DNA from: JAVBLU01 sp031553225
GTDB taxonomy: Bacteria; Bacillota; Clostridia; Christensenellales; UBA1750
NCBI GenBank assembly: GCA_031553225.1
Contig: JAVBLU010000064.1
Coordinates: forward strand, 1 to 29,823
Reading direction: 5' to 3'
DNA: 29,823 nucleotides
Every line of letters starts with the position of its first letter. Within the stretch, counting starts at the first letter, position 1. Below are positions 16,514-23,854 of the stretch, piece after piece. The notes beneath the pieces were generated by a model that made no database searches, had not been told where the DNA came from, and saw nothing but the letters and a program-made list of their open reading frames with translations. The position numbers and the translations under genes were made by a program.

Positions 16514-18224
16514 CGCGGCTCAACCCCTTCCCGATCTGCGAGCGGTAGATGTCGCGGTAAACCTCGCAGCGCTCCATCAGCTCCTCGTGCACGCCTATAT
16601 CCGCCACGCCGCCCTGGTCGAGCACCACGATGCGGTCGGCGGTCATGATGGAGGTGATGCGCTGGGAGATGACCAGGCAGATGATGTGGGCGGAGAAATC
16701 GCGCAGCCGGGCACGGATGGCAGCCTCGGTGGTCACGTCAACTGCGCTCGTGCAGTCGTCCAGAATGAGAATGTCCGGTTTTTTGATGAGCGCACGGGCG
16801 ATGGCCAGGCGTTGCTTTTGTCCGCCGGAAAGGTTTACGCCGCCCTGCCCCAGCTGGGCCTTCAGCCCCTCGGGAAAGCCGCGCACGAAGCTTTCTGCCT
16901 GGGCGACCGAGAGCGCGGCCCACATCTCCTCCGGGGTTGCATCCTGCTTGCCCCAGCGCAGGTTCCCTTCGATTGTGCCTGTGAACAGCAGCGTTTGCTG
17001 AGGCACGATGCCGATGCGCTCGCGCAGGTCGGTCACGTTCAACTCGCGTATGTCGCGGCCGTCCAGGGTGAGCACCCCCTCGGACGCGTCGTAAAAGCGG
17101 GGCAGCAGCTGCACCAGCGTGCTTTTGCCCGTGCCCGTGGAGCCGATGATGCCGATCGTCTCGCCCGGCTCCGCGCCAAAGCTCACGTTGCGCAGCACCG
17201 GCGCGGACCCGCCGGGATAGGTGAAGGACACGTTGCGGAAGGCGATGCCGCGGCGCACCTGGTCGCAGGCGATGCGCCCGCTCAGGTCCATGCCCTCGGG
17301 CGCGCCCAGCACGGCGTCCATGCGGCGGCCGGAGACCAGCGCGCGCACGAGCTGGTTGAAGATCATGGAGAAGGTGGACATGGCGAAGAGGATCTGCGTC
17401 ATGTAGTTGATGAAGGCCACAACGTTGCCCTTCTGCTCGCCGCCGATGCCCGCTATGAGCACCACCGCCGCAATCCCCAGGTTGACGGTGAGGGAGGTGG
17501 CCGGCCCGAAGAAAGCCGTTACGCGCATGGCGCGGGCGGAGGCCTGCGTGAGATTTTCGTTGCTGCGTTCAAACCGTTTTTTTTCATACGTGAAGCGGTT
17601 GAAGGCCTTTACCACGCGCACGCCGGACAGGTACTCGCGCACCGTGGCGTTCAGGCCGTCCAGCAGCGCCTGCACCTTGTAAAAGAACGGGTAGCCGATC
17701 TTCATGCTCAGCGCGATGATGCCCAGGGCGACGGGCACGCTCACCGCCAGCACGGCCGCCATGCGGTGAGAGAGCCCCGCCGCCATGATCACGGCCCCCA
17801 CGCACAGGATGGGCGTGCGCATGAAGAAACGCATCATGCCGTTTAGAAAGTTTTGCACCTGGGTGACGTCGTTCGTCAGGCGTGTGACCAGCGAAGCGCG
17901 CTCGAAGCGGTCCACCGAGCTGAGTGAAATCTGGTGAATGCGCCGGTACAAAGCCAGGCGCACGTCCCGGCCAAAGCGCTGGGAGACGTGGCTTGCCAAC
18001 ACCGAGCGGCAGCATGCGCACAGCATGCCGATGCCCGTGATGAGCAGCATGCGCAGCGCGAACTGCATCACAAGCGCGGAATCGCCCGCCGAAACGCCCT
18101 GGTTGATCATGTGCGCCAGGATGGTGGGCTGCTGCAAGTCGCAAACCGTTTCCCCCACGAGGGCGGCAAGCGCCAGGGCCGCGACGGGCCAGTAGCGCAG
18201 GAAGTAGGCAAGCGTGCGCCTCAT
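16506..18224 (-). CDS. ABC half-exporter with degenerate ATPase site (TM287/BmrC-like)
   Basis: A 572-residue half transporter: six membrane helices (~15-300), then an ATPase domain with Walker A GSTGTGKST (361-369) and intact LSGGQ (465-469). Two catalytic residues are changed: Walker B reads LILDDCTSAVD, with Asp490 in place of the catalytic Glu, and the H-loop reads ISQRITS, with Gln521 in place of His. These exact swaps are known from the degenerate site of heterodimeric exporters such as TM287/288, so the protein should work only with its downstream partner. The ATG at 18224 overlaps the MarR stop (ATGA) and has GGAGGAGG upstream. A longer open frame reaches 18755 but only duplicates the MarR gene in another frame. 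Confidence 0.92.
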   Translation of the reverse strand: MRRTLAYFLRYWPVAALALAALVGETVCDLQQPTILAHMINQGVSAGDSALVMQFALRMLLITGIGMLCACCRSVLASHVSQRFGRDVRLALYRRIHQISLSSVDRFERASLVTRLTNDVTQVQNFLNGMMRFFMRTPILCVGAVIMAAGLSHRMAAVLAVSVPVALGIIALSMKIGYPFFYKVQALLDGLNATVREYLSGVRVVKAFNRFTYEKKRFERSNENLTQASARAMRVTAFFGPATSLTVNLGIAAVVLIAGIGGEQKGNVVAFINYMTQILFAMSTFSMIFNQLVRALVSGRRMDAVLGAPEGMDLSGRIACDQVRRGIAFRNVSFTYPGGSAPVLRNVSFGAEPGETIGIIGSTGTGKSTLVQLLPRFYDASEGVLTLDGRDIRELNVTDLRERIGIVPQQTLLFTGTIEGNLRWGKQDATPEEMWAALSVAQAESFVRGFPEGLKAQLGQGGVNLSGGQKQRLAIARALIKKPDILILDDCTSAVDVTTEAAIRARLRDFSAHIICLVISQRITSIMTADRIVVLDQGGVADIGVHEELMERCEVYRDIYRSQIGKGLSRVG

Positions 18225-18691
18225 GCGTCCTCCTCCTTGCGGCAGACGGGCAGCGCAAGCCCGGATAGGTGCAAGGCGAGGCCCTTGATGAAGCGCAGCG
18301 CCGTGCGCTTGTCCTCCTCGGGCAGCGGGGCAAGATAGGCAAGCTCCATGCTGTGCACGCTTTCCTGCAGCTCGTGCATGCGCTCGTACGCCAGCCGGCC
18401 CGCCGGCGTTAAGCGCAGGTAAACCTCCTTGCGGTTCTCGGGCAGCTGATAGCTCTCCACGAGCGACGCCTCCTGCAGCCGCGCCGCCGCCTTGCTCGCC
18501 CCCCCGCGCGTTACGCCCAGCGCGTCCGCCAGAGCGGTTATGTTGGGCTGTTCGATGCGCGCGATGCATCCCAGCACATCGCCGCTTTGCCTGGGCAGAT
18601 TCGGAACGCTCTGCGCGATGCCCTTGCCGATGCGCCGCCGTTCGCTGCCGTACCTTTGAAGCGCTTGGCTGAGCGCCTCGTCGATGTCCAT
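18221..18691 (-). CDS. MarR-family repressor of the ABC exporter operon
   Basis: A 156-residue MarR-type regulator. The winged helix-turn-helix is at ~35-100: SGDVLGCIARIEQPNITALADALGV, then TRGGASKAAARL (recognition helix) and the wing PENRKEVYLRLTPAGR with the conserved Asn-Arg-Lys-Glu and Leu-Thr-Pro-x-Gly. A long C-terminal helix (~105-125) would serve dimerisation. It is the first gene of a three-gene unit, overlapping the next by 4 bases. Its promoter contains an 8-bp inverted repeat over the -10 box, so it very likely represses itself and the exporter until a drug binds. The start has GGGAGG upstream. Confidence 0.88.
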   Translation of the reverse strand: MDIDEALSQALQRYGSERRRIGKGIAQSVPNLPRQSGDVLGCIARIEQPNITALADALGVTRGGASKAAARLQEASLVESYQLPENRKEVYLRLTPAGRLAYERMHELQESVHSMELAYLAPLPEEDKRTALRFIKGLALHLSGLALPVCRKEEDA

Positions 18692-18720
18692 GCCCCATTC
18701 CTCCCATAGATGTGTTCCTT

Positions 18721-18748
18721 GGAAACAATATACGCCTGCTTTGTTTCC
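18721..18748. promoter_or_regulatory. Inverted-repeat operator, probable MarR binding site
   Basis: GGAAACAA (18721-18728) and TTGTTTCC (18741-18748) form a perfect inverted repeat with a 12-base spacer. It covers the -10 box and most of the -10/-35 spacer of the MarR operon promoter, a placement that would block RNA polymerase. Confidence 0.65.
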
Positions 18749-18755
18749 TTGTCAA
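18727..18755 (-). promoter_or_regulatory. Promoter of the MarR-ABC exporter operon
   Basis: On the minus strand TTGACA (18755-18750) is a perfect -35, followed after exactly 17 bp by TATATT (18732-18727). The transcript would start about 29 bases upstream of the MarR ATG. Confidence 0.85.
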
Positions 18756-18816
18756 CTATTTATGGGCAAAAAGGAGCGGGGCACTCTGGCCGGCCCGGGC
18801 CAGAAGCCGTGAAAAT

Positions 18817-18845
18817 ACCCTCCAGATCGCGACGATTTGGAGGGT
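18817..18845 (-). terminator. Terminator of the XRE-APH(4)-like operon
   Basis: ACCCTCCA (18817-18824) pairs with TGGAGGGT (18838-18845). Read on the minus strand it is followed by TATTTTC and lies about 100 bases after the kinase stop. No gene is visible between 18846 and 18947. Confidence 0.6.
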
Positions 18846-18947
18846 GCAGCGCGCTATGCCGTCAGAGGAGACGGCGTATGAGTTTGTATTGCGGCGCGGG
18901 GTCTTCATCCGCCCGTATGCTGCTTATCACGCCTGCGGATGTGCGCT

Positions 18948-19850
18948 TTATACCCGAACGGTGACTTCCTTCAGCCTGTTCATGACCCATGCGTCATCAT
19001 ATCCAATTTCGCCGAGCACCGCGGTATTATAGATTTCCTCCAACCCGATGCGGATCATGTAGCATTGCAGTTTCGTTTTGCTGTGGTCGTCGGCGGCAAA
19101 TCTGTTCTTAATGGCCGCTACCAGGGGCTGAAGCTTGTCTTCGTTCCAAAACAGGACGTTCGCCATGTCATACAGCGGATCGCCGTACAAGGCCAAACCC
19201 CAATCGATCGCTCCTGAGATTTGGACGCCGTCAGCCAACAGATTGTAGGAACCGATATCGCCGTGCAGCAGGCACGCCCGCTCAAGGCGCAGGCAATCCG
19301 CATTCGTCCGCAGCATATCGACAGCGCTATCAACGGCATGCAAGTCGATGGGTGTTGGCATGTGCTGCCTCCAGGCATACAGCTCCTCGTTGCCAACGGC
19401 CGAGATAAAAGCCTGCCAGCTGGAAAACCGCGCCCGGCCCGACGCATCAAACCGCCCGCAACCCGCATTGTTGGGGATGTCGACAACGGATAAGCGATCC
19501 ATAAAGTCCAGCACGGACGGAACCACATCGATCTGCTCTTGCGGATTCAAATCAAAAAGCTTGCGCCCGCCGATAAAATCAGAAAAGCAATATGCCCGGC
19601 CATCGGCGTTTACAAAAACCCCGCGCATCACACGAACAGGTAGGCGTCCTTTGTATGTTTCACCGACATACCGCTCTTTTTCATAGGCTTCCTTCTTTCC
19701 GCCGATCTGAAATATCATTTTTTTGCCCTCGTATGTAAAGGAAAAAGTCTGTGAAACCAGACCGCCGCTGAGTATGAGGATTTCGCCGGCGCCAGGATAG
19801 TGGTTTTGAATGACGTGTTCAATTTGCGCATCGCTGTAATTCGCTTTCAT
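18948..19850 (-). CDS. Hygromycin-kinase-like aminoglycoside phosphotransferase (APH(4)-related)
   Basis: A 300-residue APH-fold kinase. Seen: LLHGDIGSYNLLADG (His196, catalytic Asp198, Asn203), GAIDWGLALYGDPLYDMANVLFW (Asp216 binds metal; shown as GAIDWGLALYGDP and LYDMANVLFW), and a tail CYMIRIGLEEIYNTA...YDDAWV. From memory, hygromycin B kinase Hph has the closely matching HGDFGSNNVL, VIDWSEAMFGDSQYEVAN and YMLRIGLDQLYQS...FDDAAW, so kinship is likely; actual hygromycin resistance is inference. Start chosen at ATG 19850 because AGGGGAGGG lies 6 bases upstream; an ATG at 19880 overlapping the XRE stop (ATGA) has no good ribosome site. The gene is clearly richer in A/T codons than its neighbours, suggesting recent acquisition. 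It follows a small XRE regulator in one unit. Confidence 0.82.
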   Translation of the reverse strand: MKANYSDAQIEHVIQNHYPGAGEILILSGGLVSQTFSFTYEGKKMIFQIGGKKEAYEKERYVGETYKGRLPVRVMRGVFVNADGRAYCFSDFIGGRKLFDLNPQEQIDVVPSVLDFMDRLSVVDIPNNAGCGRFDASGRARFSSWQAFISAVGNEELYAWRQHMPTPIDLHAVDSAVDMLRTNADCLRLERACLLHGDIGSYNLLADGVQISGAIDWGLALYGDPLYDMANVLFWNEDKLQPLVAAIKNRFAADDHSKTKLQCYMIRIGLEEIYNTAVLGEIGYDDAWVMNRLKEVTVRV

Positions 19851-19876
19851 GTTGCGCCCTCCCCTAAAAAATGGTT

Positions 19877-20068
19877 TCATGAGGAAAACTCATCTAAGGA
19901 GACATGGTAGACTGTGGCCAGGAGTGCAACTGCATAAATGTCCGGCAGGTTGATGCCTCTTTCCCAATTGGAAAGCGTTTGCCGCGTTATGTTCATCATT
20001 TTCGCGACAGCCTCTTGGGTCAGCCCCGCATTCTTCCTCAGGAGCTGCAGTTGAGGGCCTACATTCAT
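19877..20068 (-). CDS. Small XRE-family HTH regulator
   Basis: A 63-residue protein that is almost only a Cro/cI-type helix-turn-helix: LQLLRKNAGLTQEAVAKMMN, then ITRQTLSNWERGINLPDI (recognition helix at ~28-37) and VYHVSLDEF. No sensor domain is attached, as in the many small Bacillota regulators of the YozG/SinR-like type. Its stop lies 27 bases upstream of the APH(4)-like start, so the two are co-transcribed and it may control the kinase gene. The ribosome site is weak (GAGGCG). A transcription-terminator-like hairpin lies 30-60 bases upstream of the start. Confidence 0.82.
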   Translation of the reverse strand: MNVGPQLQLLRKNAGLTQEAVAKMMNITRQTLSNWERGINLPDIYAVALLATVYHVSLDEFSS

Positions 20069-20095
20069 AACATCGCCTCATTCGCAGTGTAGGGG

Positions 20096-20131
20096 AGAGA
20101 AAAGAAAAAAGCCAGCAATGAACTCTTGCTG
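20096..20131 (-). terminator. Terminator or attenuator hairpin just upstream of the XRE gene
   Basis: On the minus strand CAGCAA (20131-20126) pairs with TTGCTG (20118-20113) and is followed by GGCTTTTTTCTTTTCT. It ends only 28 bases before the XRE ATG at 20068. No good promoter fits in between, so it may be an attenuator in the operon leader; alternatively it ends a transcript from further upstream. Confidence 0.5.
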
Positions 20132-20212
20132 TCGTCCGCCGCGGGGTACGGGGCACTTCATCCGCGGGCGCGCCCCCCCCGCTCATGTTCATGCGTACAA
20201 GGTTGATAAATG

Positions 20213-20248
20213 AGCCAACCGAAAAAGCGGGTTTTCGGTTGGCTTTTT
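20213..20248. terminator. Strong bidirectional terminator after the sulfatase gene
   Basis: AGCCAACCGAAAA (20213-20225) pairs perfectly with TTTTCGGTTGGCT (20232-20244), followed by TTTTG on the plus strand and by CATTTATC on the minus strand. On the minus strand it follows the sulfatase stop by about 55 bases. Confidence 0.75.
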
Positions 20249-20300
20249 GCTGATATGCCCAAATGAACAGGCATTGCGGTAGCTGACGCGGTTCCTGCGG

Positions 20301-21761
20301 CTACCCTTTAAACTCGCGCGGATGCCGTGCCCTGAGCAAGCGCGCGCCCTCGGCGCGGCCGGTCTGCTCAAGGCGCGCGCAGTAGCCGGGCAGATGGCCC
20401 TTGGCATGGAAAGGGCCGCCCTCCACGATGACGCTCCACATCGGATCGACGGGGCTTGTGGCGCTTTGCAGCATGTCCTGTTGCCAGTCGGCGAGCATGC
20501 GGCAGGCCTGAGCGCACAGATCGGGCCGCGCGGCGGTCAGGTCGCACTGCTCGTGCGGGTCTTCCGCCACGTTGAAAAGCATCTCGCGCGGGAACAGGTG
20601 GTAGCCGTCGTGGTAGGTGCGCATATAGATATAATCGCCAAAGCGCACCGAGCGCTGGCATACGTGCGCGCACTGGGACAGTACGAGATAGTCCCGCCCT
20701 GCGCCCGCGCCGGTTTTCAGCGTCTGTGCGTAGCTTTGGCCGTCCCACTCGGGGCGGTTGGGCAGGCCGAGCAGCTCGGCCAGTGTGGGGGCTAAGTCCA
20801 GGTTGTAATGCAGGCCCTCGTTCACGCCTTTTTGCATACCGGGCCACTTGATGATCATGGGGATGCGCGGGGTGATGTAGTCCGCCGTGGCGTGCTCGGC
20901 GTAGATGCCCAGCTCGCCCATGTTCTCTCCATGGTCGGACGTGACGAGAATGGCCGTTTCCTCATACACGCCGTGGGCCTTCAAAATGTCCAACAGCTCG
21001 GCGATGCACTCGTCCATGTAGCGGATGCCGCAGTCGTACCCGTCGATGACGGCCTTCGCCTCGCTCAGCGTGCGCGCGCGGCCAGGCTGGCGGGGAAAGC
21101 GAGGGTTCTCCTTGTCGTCGTACATGCTGATCTCATTGATGCTGTGCGGGCCCACGTGCCGCAGGTGTTCCTCCAGCGTCTCCTGCGTGATCCAGTCGGG
21201 TAGGGGCTCGTTTTCAAAAGGGTTGCCGAACGCGGCGGGCGCGCGGTAGGGCGTGTGCGGGTCCCAGAAGTTGATGTGCAGAAACCACCCGTCCTCACCG
21301 CCGCGCTCGCTCAGCCATTTCCGCGCCGCAGGCATTACGGCCTCGGCCGACTCGCCGCCGCGGCCGCCGCAGTTGTACACTTCATGGAAGCCGGCGTTGA
21401 ACCAGTACGAGGAGTGGCGCTCGGCGAAGCTGGAGATGGTGGCGGTCTTCATGCCGGCGCGGCGGGGCAGGTTGAACAGGCTGTGCTCCAGCTGCGGGTC
21501 GGTAAAGCCGCGGCTCTCGCCCGTCAGGCGCAGGTCGGCCGCGATGCCCCCGTGGTTCACCGCGCCGTTGTGGATGCCGAAGCGGCCGGAGGTGAGCGCA
21601 GCGCGCGAGGGCAGGCAGGGCGCGTCCGAGCAGTAGTAGTTGGTAAAGCGCATGCCTTCCCGGGCGATGGCGTCCAGCGCCGGGGAGGTGTTGCGCCGGT
21701 ACCCGTAGCACCCCAGGTGATCGGGGCGCAGCGTGTCCAGATCGAGCATGAGAATGCGCAT
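20301..21761 (-). CDS. Cys-type sulfatase (arylsulfatase A superfamily)
   Basis: A 486-residue sulfatase. The formylglycine motif is CLPSR (Cys49-Arg53) in DAPCLPSRAALTSGR; Cys49 must be oxidised by a maturase to be active. Metal ligands are visible in MLDLDTLRPDHLG (Asp7, Asp9) and VTSDHGENMG, and the FLHINFWDPHTPY segment is typical for the family. There is no signal peptide, so it should work in the cytosol, removing sulfate from imported glycan fragments such as mucin or glycosaminoglycan sugars; the substrate is inferred only. No anaerobic maturase gene is in the window. The start has AAGGAG 9 bases upstream. It is transcribed away from an ABC exporter gene. Confidence 0.9.
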   Translation of the reverse strand: MRILMLDLDTLRPDHLGCYGYRRNTSPALDAIAREGMRFTNYYCSDAPCLPSRAALTSGRFGIHNGAVNHGGIAADLRLTGESRGFTDPQLEHSLFNLPRRAGMKTATISSFAERHSSYWFNAGFHEVYNCGGRGGESAEAVMPAARKWLSERGGEDGWFLHINFWDPHTPYRAPAAFGNPFENEPLPDWITQETLEEHLRHVGPHSINEISMYDDKENPRFPRQPGRARTLSEAKAVIDGYDCGIRYMDECIAELLDILKAHGVYEETAILVTSDHGENMGELGIYAEHATADYITPRIPMIIKWPGMQKGVNEGLHYNLDLAPTLAELLGLPNRPEWDGQSYAQTLKTGAGAGRDYLVLSQCAHVCQRSVRFGDYIYMRTYHDGYHLFPREMLFNVAEDPHEQCDLTAARPDLCAQACRMLADWQQDMLQSATSPVDPMWSVIVEGGPFHAKGHLPGYCARLEQTGRAEGARLLRARHPREFKG

Positions 21762-21839
21762 GGAAACAGCTCCTTCCAGCTTGCGTCGTTACCGATATAT
21801 TTCGCTGTTCCTCCGGCCGTTTCCTGTCAGGGCGACAGC

Positions 21840-21868
21840 TTGACGGCACGGGAGCGCTGTGATACGAT
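21840..21868 (+). promoter_or_regulatory. Promoter upstream of the third ABC exporter gene
   Basis: TTGACG (21840-21845) and TACGAT (21863-21868) are separated by exactly 17 bp. The transcript would start near 21875, leaving an untranslated leader of about 190 bases before the exporter start at 22066. Confidence 0.65.
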
Positions 21869-21935
21869 GCCCATGGGAATTGTTGGCGGGCATATTGCGG
21901 CCCGCGCGCGCCGCGATCAGGGCGGTGCGCGCGGA

Positions 21936-21967
21936 CATGCCTCCGGCCGGGCCTGGCCGGAGGCATG
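21936..21967. repeat. Perfect 13-bp inverted repeat in the exporter leader
   Basis: CATGCCTCCGGCC (21936-21948) pairs with GGCCGGAGGCATG (21955-21967) around a six-base loop GGGCCT. It lies between the promoter at 21840 and the exporter start. There is no T-run after it, so it is not a normal terminator. The rest of the 21762-22065 spacer shows no gene I would support. Confidence 0.7.
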
Positions 21968-22065
21968 CGCTGTTGCCATGCGCGCCGGGCGATTTTCCCG
22001 CGGCGCAGAGAATGGCGATCGGCCGCTCCCTGCGCTTTTATGATGCAAGAAAAGGGGACGTTTGC

Positions 22066-23805
22066 TTGACGACTGGGACCAAAGGCCGCCTGCGGCGTTT
22101 TTTTTCGTACTACCGGCCCTACCGGGGCCTGTTCATAGCCGACGTGCTGTGCGCGGTGAGCGTGACGGCCGCCTCGCTCGCCCTGCCGCTGTGCACGCGC
22201 TACATCACCGGAACCCTTGTGAACGCGGCCGGCGACGTGAGCGGGCGCATCCTTTGCGTGGGCGGCATCATGCTGGCCCTTGTGGCCGCGCAGACCGGCT
22301 GCGCGCTCTTCTACGATGCCATGGGCCACACGATGGGCGCGCGCATGGAACGCGACATGCGCAACGACCTGTTTGCCCACATGCTCCGTCTGCCGCTGAG
22401 CTTCTTCGACAAGGAGCGCACGGGCGCGCTCATGTCGCGCGTCACGAACGATCTGCTGAACCTGGCGGAACTGTACCACCACGGCCCGGAGGACCTGGCC
22501 ACGTACCTGTGCGCGTTCGTGGGCGCGCTGGTCATCCTCCTGCGCATCAACTGGCGGCTGGCGCTGGCGTGCTGCGCCCTGCTGCCCGTTATGGCCGTGT
22601 ACGCGCTCGTCTTTCACAAAAAGCTCCGCTCGGCCTACAGCGAAAGCCGCAGGCGCATCGCCGACGTGAACGCCCAGATGGAGGACAGCTTCTCGGGGAT
22701 CCGCACGGTGAAATCCTTCGTGAGCGAGGGCATGGAGGAGGGCAAGTTCCGCCGCGCCAACGCGCTGTTCTGCGAAAGCCGCAGCCGCATCTATGGGCAG
22801 GAGGCATACTTTCATACCACCCTGTCCAGTTTCTTTGCGCCGCTTGTGCCCGTGACGGTGGTGGTGCTGGGCGGGCTGTGGATCGCCCGCGGCTCGCTCA
22901 CCCTGCCCGACCTGATCGCCTTTCTGCTGTACGTCGGCTATCTGACGGCGCCCATTCCGCGCATCGCTCAGGTGATCCAGATGGCCCAAGAGGGCATCGC
23001 CGGGTTCACGCGGTTTATGCAGGTGATGGAAACCCCGGCCGAGGAGGAAGCGCAAAGCCCCGCCCCCGCAGGAACTGCAAAGGGCGAGGTGCGCTTTGCG
23101 GATGTGTCCTTCCGCTATGAAGAGGAGCGCGCGTACGTGCTGGAGCATCTGTCGCTGTGCGTGCCGGCGGGCGAACAGGTGGCGCTTGTGGGCGCGTCGG
23201 GCGTTGGCAAGACCACGCTGTGCAGCCTCATCCCGCGCTTCTACGACGCCTGCGCCGGGGCCATTCTGCTGGACGGGGTGGATGTGCGCAGTTTCTCGTT
23301 GTCCGCGCTTCGCCGCAGCATCGGCGTTGTTCAGCAGGACGTGTACCTGTTTAGCGGCACGGTGATGGACAACATTCGTTACGGCCGTCCGGAGGCGAGC
23401 GATGAGGACGTGATGGCCGCCGCGGCCGCGGCCAACGCCCACGAGTTTATTATGGCCATGCCCCAAGGCTACGGAACCGAGGTGGGGCAGCGCGGCGGGC
23501 GCCTCTCGGGCGGACAGCGCCAGCGTATCGCTATCGCCCGGGTGTTTTTAAAAGACCCGCCCGTGCTCATCTTCGACGAGGCGACCAGCGCCCTGGACGG
23601 GGTGAGCGAGCTGGCGGTGCGCGAGGCTCTGCGCCGCTTAAGCAGCCGCCGCACGGTGTTCGTCATCGCTCACAGGCTGTCCACCGTGCGCAGCGTCGGC
23701 CGGATTTTCGTGCTTACCGAGCAGGGCATCAGCGAGCAGGGCACGCACGAGGAGCTGATGCGCCTTCAGGGCGCCTACGCGCGCTTGTACCAATCGCTGC
23801 AATAG
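22066..23805 (+). CDS. ABC half-exporter, homodimer type
   Basis: A 579-residue fused exporter: six membrane helices (~15-310) and an ATPase domain with canonical Walker A GASGVGKTT (376-384), LSGGQ (480-484), Walker B LIFDEATSALD (Glu505) and H-loop AHRLS (His536). All catalytic residues are present, so it can work as a homodimer exporting lipids, peptides or drugs (MsbA/YknV-like). The start is taken as TTG at 22066 with AAAAGGGGA about 8 bases upstream, which gives the family's usual length; the open frame upstream to 21859 is arginine/proline-rich and starts at the promoter's own -10 area. No regulator is adjacent, but a long structured leader precedes it. Substrate unknown. Confidence 0.88.
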   Translation: MTTGTKGRLRRFFSYYRPYRGLFIADVLCAVSVTAASLALPLCTRYITGTLVNAAGDVSGRILCVGGIMLALVAAQTGCALFYDAMGHTMGARMERDMRNDLFAHMLRLPLSFFDKERTGALMSRVTNDLLNLAELYHHGPEDLATYLCAFVGALVILLRINWRLALACCALLPVMAVYALVFHKKLRSAYSESRRRIADVNAQMEDSFSGIRTVKSFVSEGMEEGKFRRANALFCESRSRIYGQEAYFHTTLSSFFAPLVPVTVVVLGGLWIARGSLTLPDLIAFLLYVGYLTAPIPRIAQVIQMAQEGIAGFTRFMQVMETPAEEEAQSPAPAGTAKGEVRFADVSFRYEEERAYVLEHLSLCVPAGEQVALVGASGVGKTTLCSLIPRFYDACAGAILLDGVDVRSFSLSALRRSIGVVQQDVYLFSGTVMDNIRYGRPEASDEDVMAAAAAANAHEFIMAMPQGYGTEVGQRGGRLSGGQRQRIAIARVFLKDPPVLIFDEATSALDGVSELAVREALRRLSSRRTVFVIAHRLSTVRSVGRIFVLTEQGISEQGTHEELMRLQGAYARLYQSLQ

Positions 23806-23828
23806 GCGCCCTTCCAAAGGGCATATGC

Positions 23829-23854
23829 GGCCCGCCGCTTGGCAATGGCGGGCC
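23829..23854. terminator. Hairpin between convergent exporter and SpoIID genes
   Basis: GGCCCGCC (23829-23836) pairs with GGCGGGCC (23847-23854), followed on the plus strand by TATTTCC. The last base touches the stop codon of the convergent SpoIID-domain gene. Confidence 0.6.

Noticed and set aside
16299..17846. 515-codon plus-strand frame across the ABC exporter genes
   Set aside because: It runs opposite two clear ABC transporter genes and translates to low-complexity His/Ala/Arg sequence.
18225..18755. Long N-terminal extension of the first ABC half-exporter
   Set aside because: It only reads the MarR gene in another frame; ATG 18224 with GGAGGAGG is the real start.
21859..22065. N-terminal extension of the third ABC exporter
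   Set aside because: The extension is Pro/Arg/Ala-rich, begins at the promoter -10 area and contains the inverted repeat; the TTG at 22066 gives the usual length.
21382..23466. 694-codon minus-strand frame opposite the third ABC exporter
   Set aside because: It overlaps both the exporter and the sulfatase in a wrong frame and also reads through the intergenic promoter; no family match.
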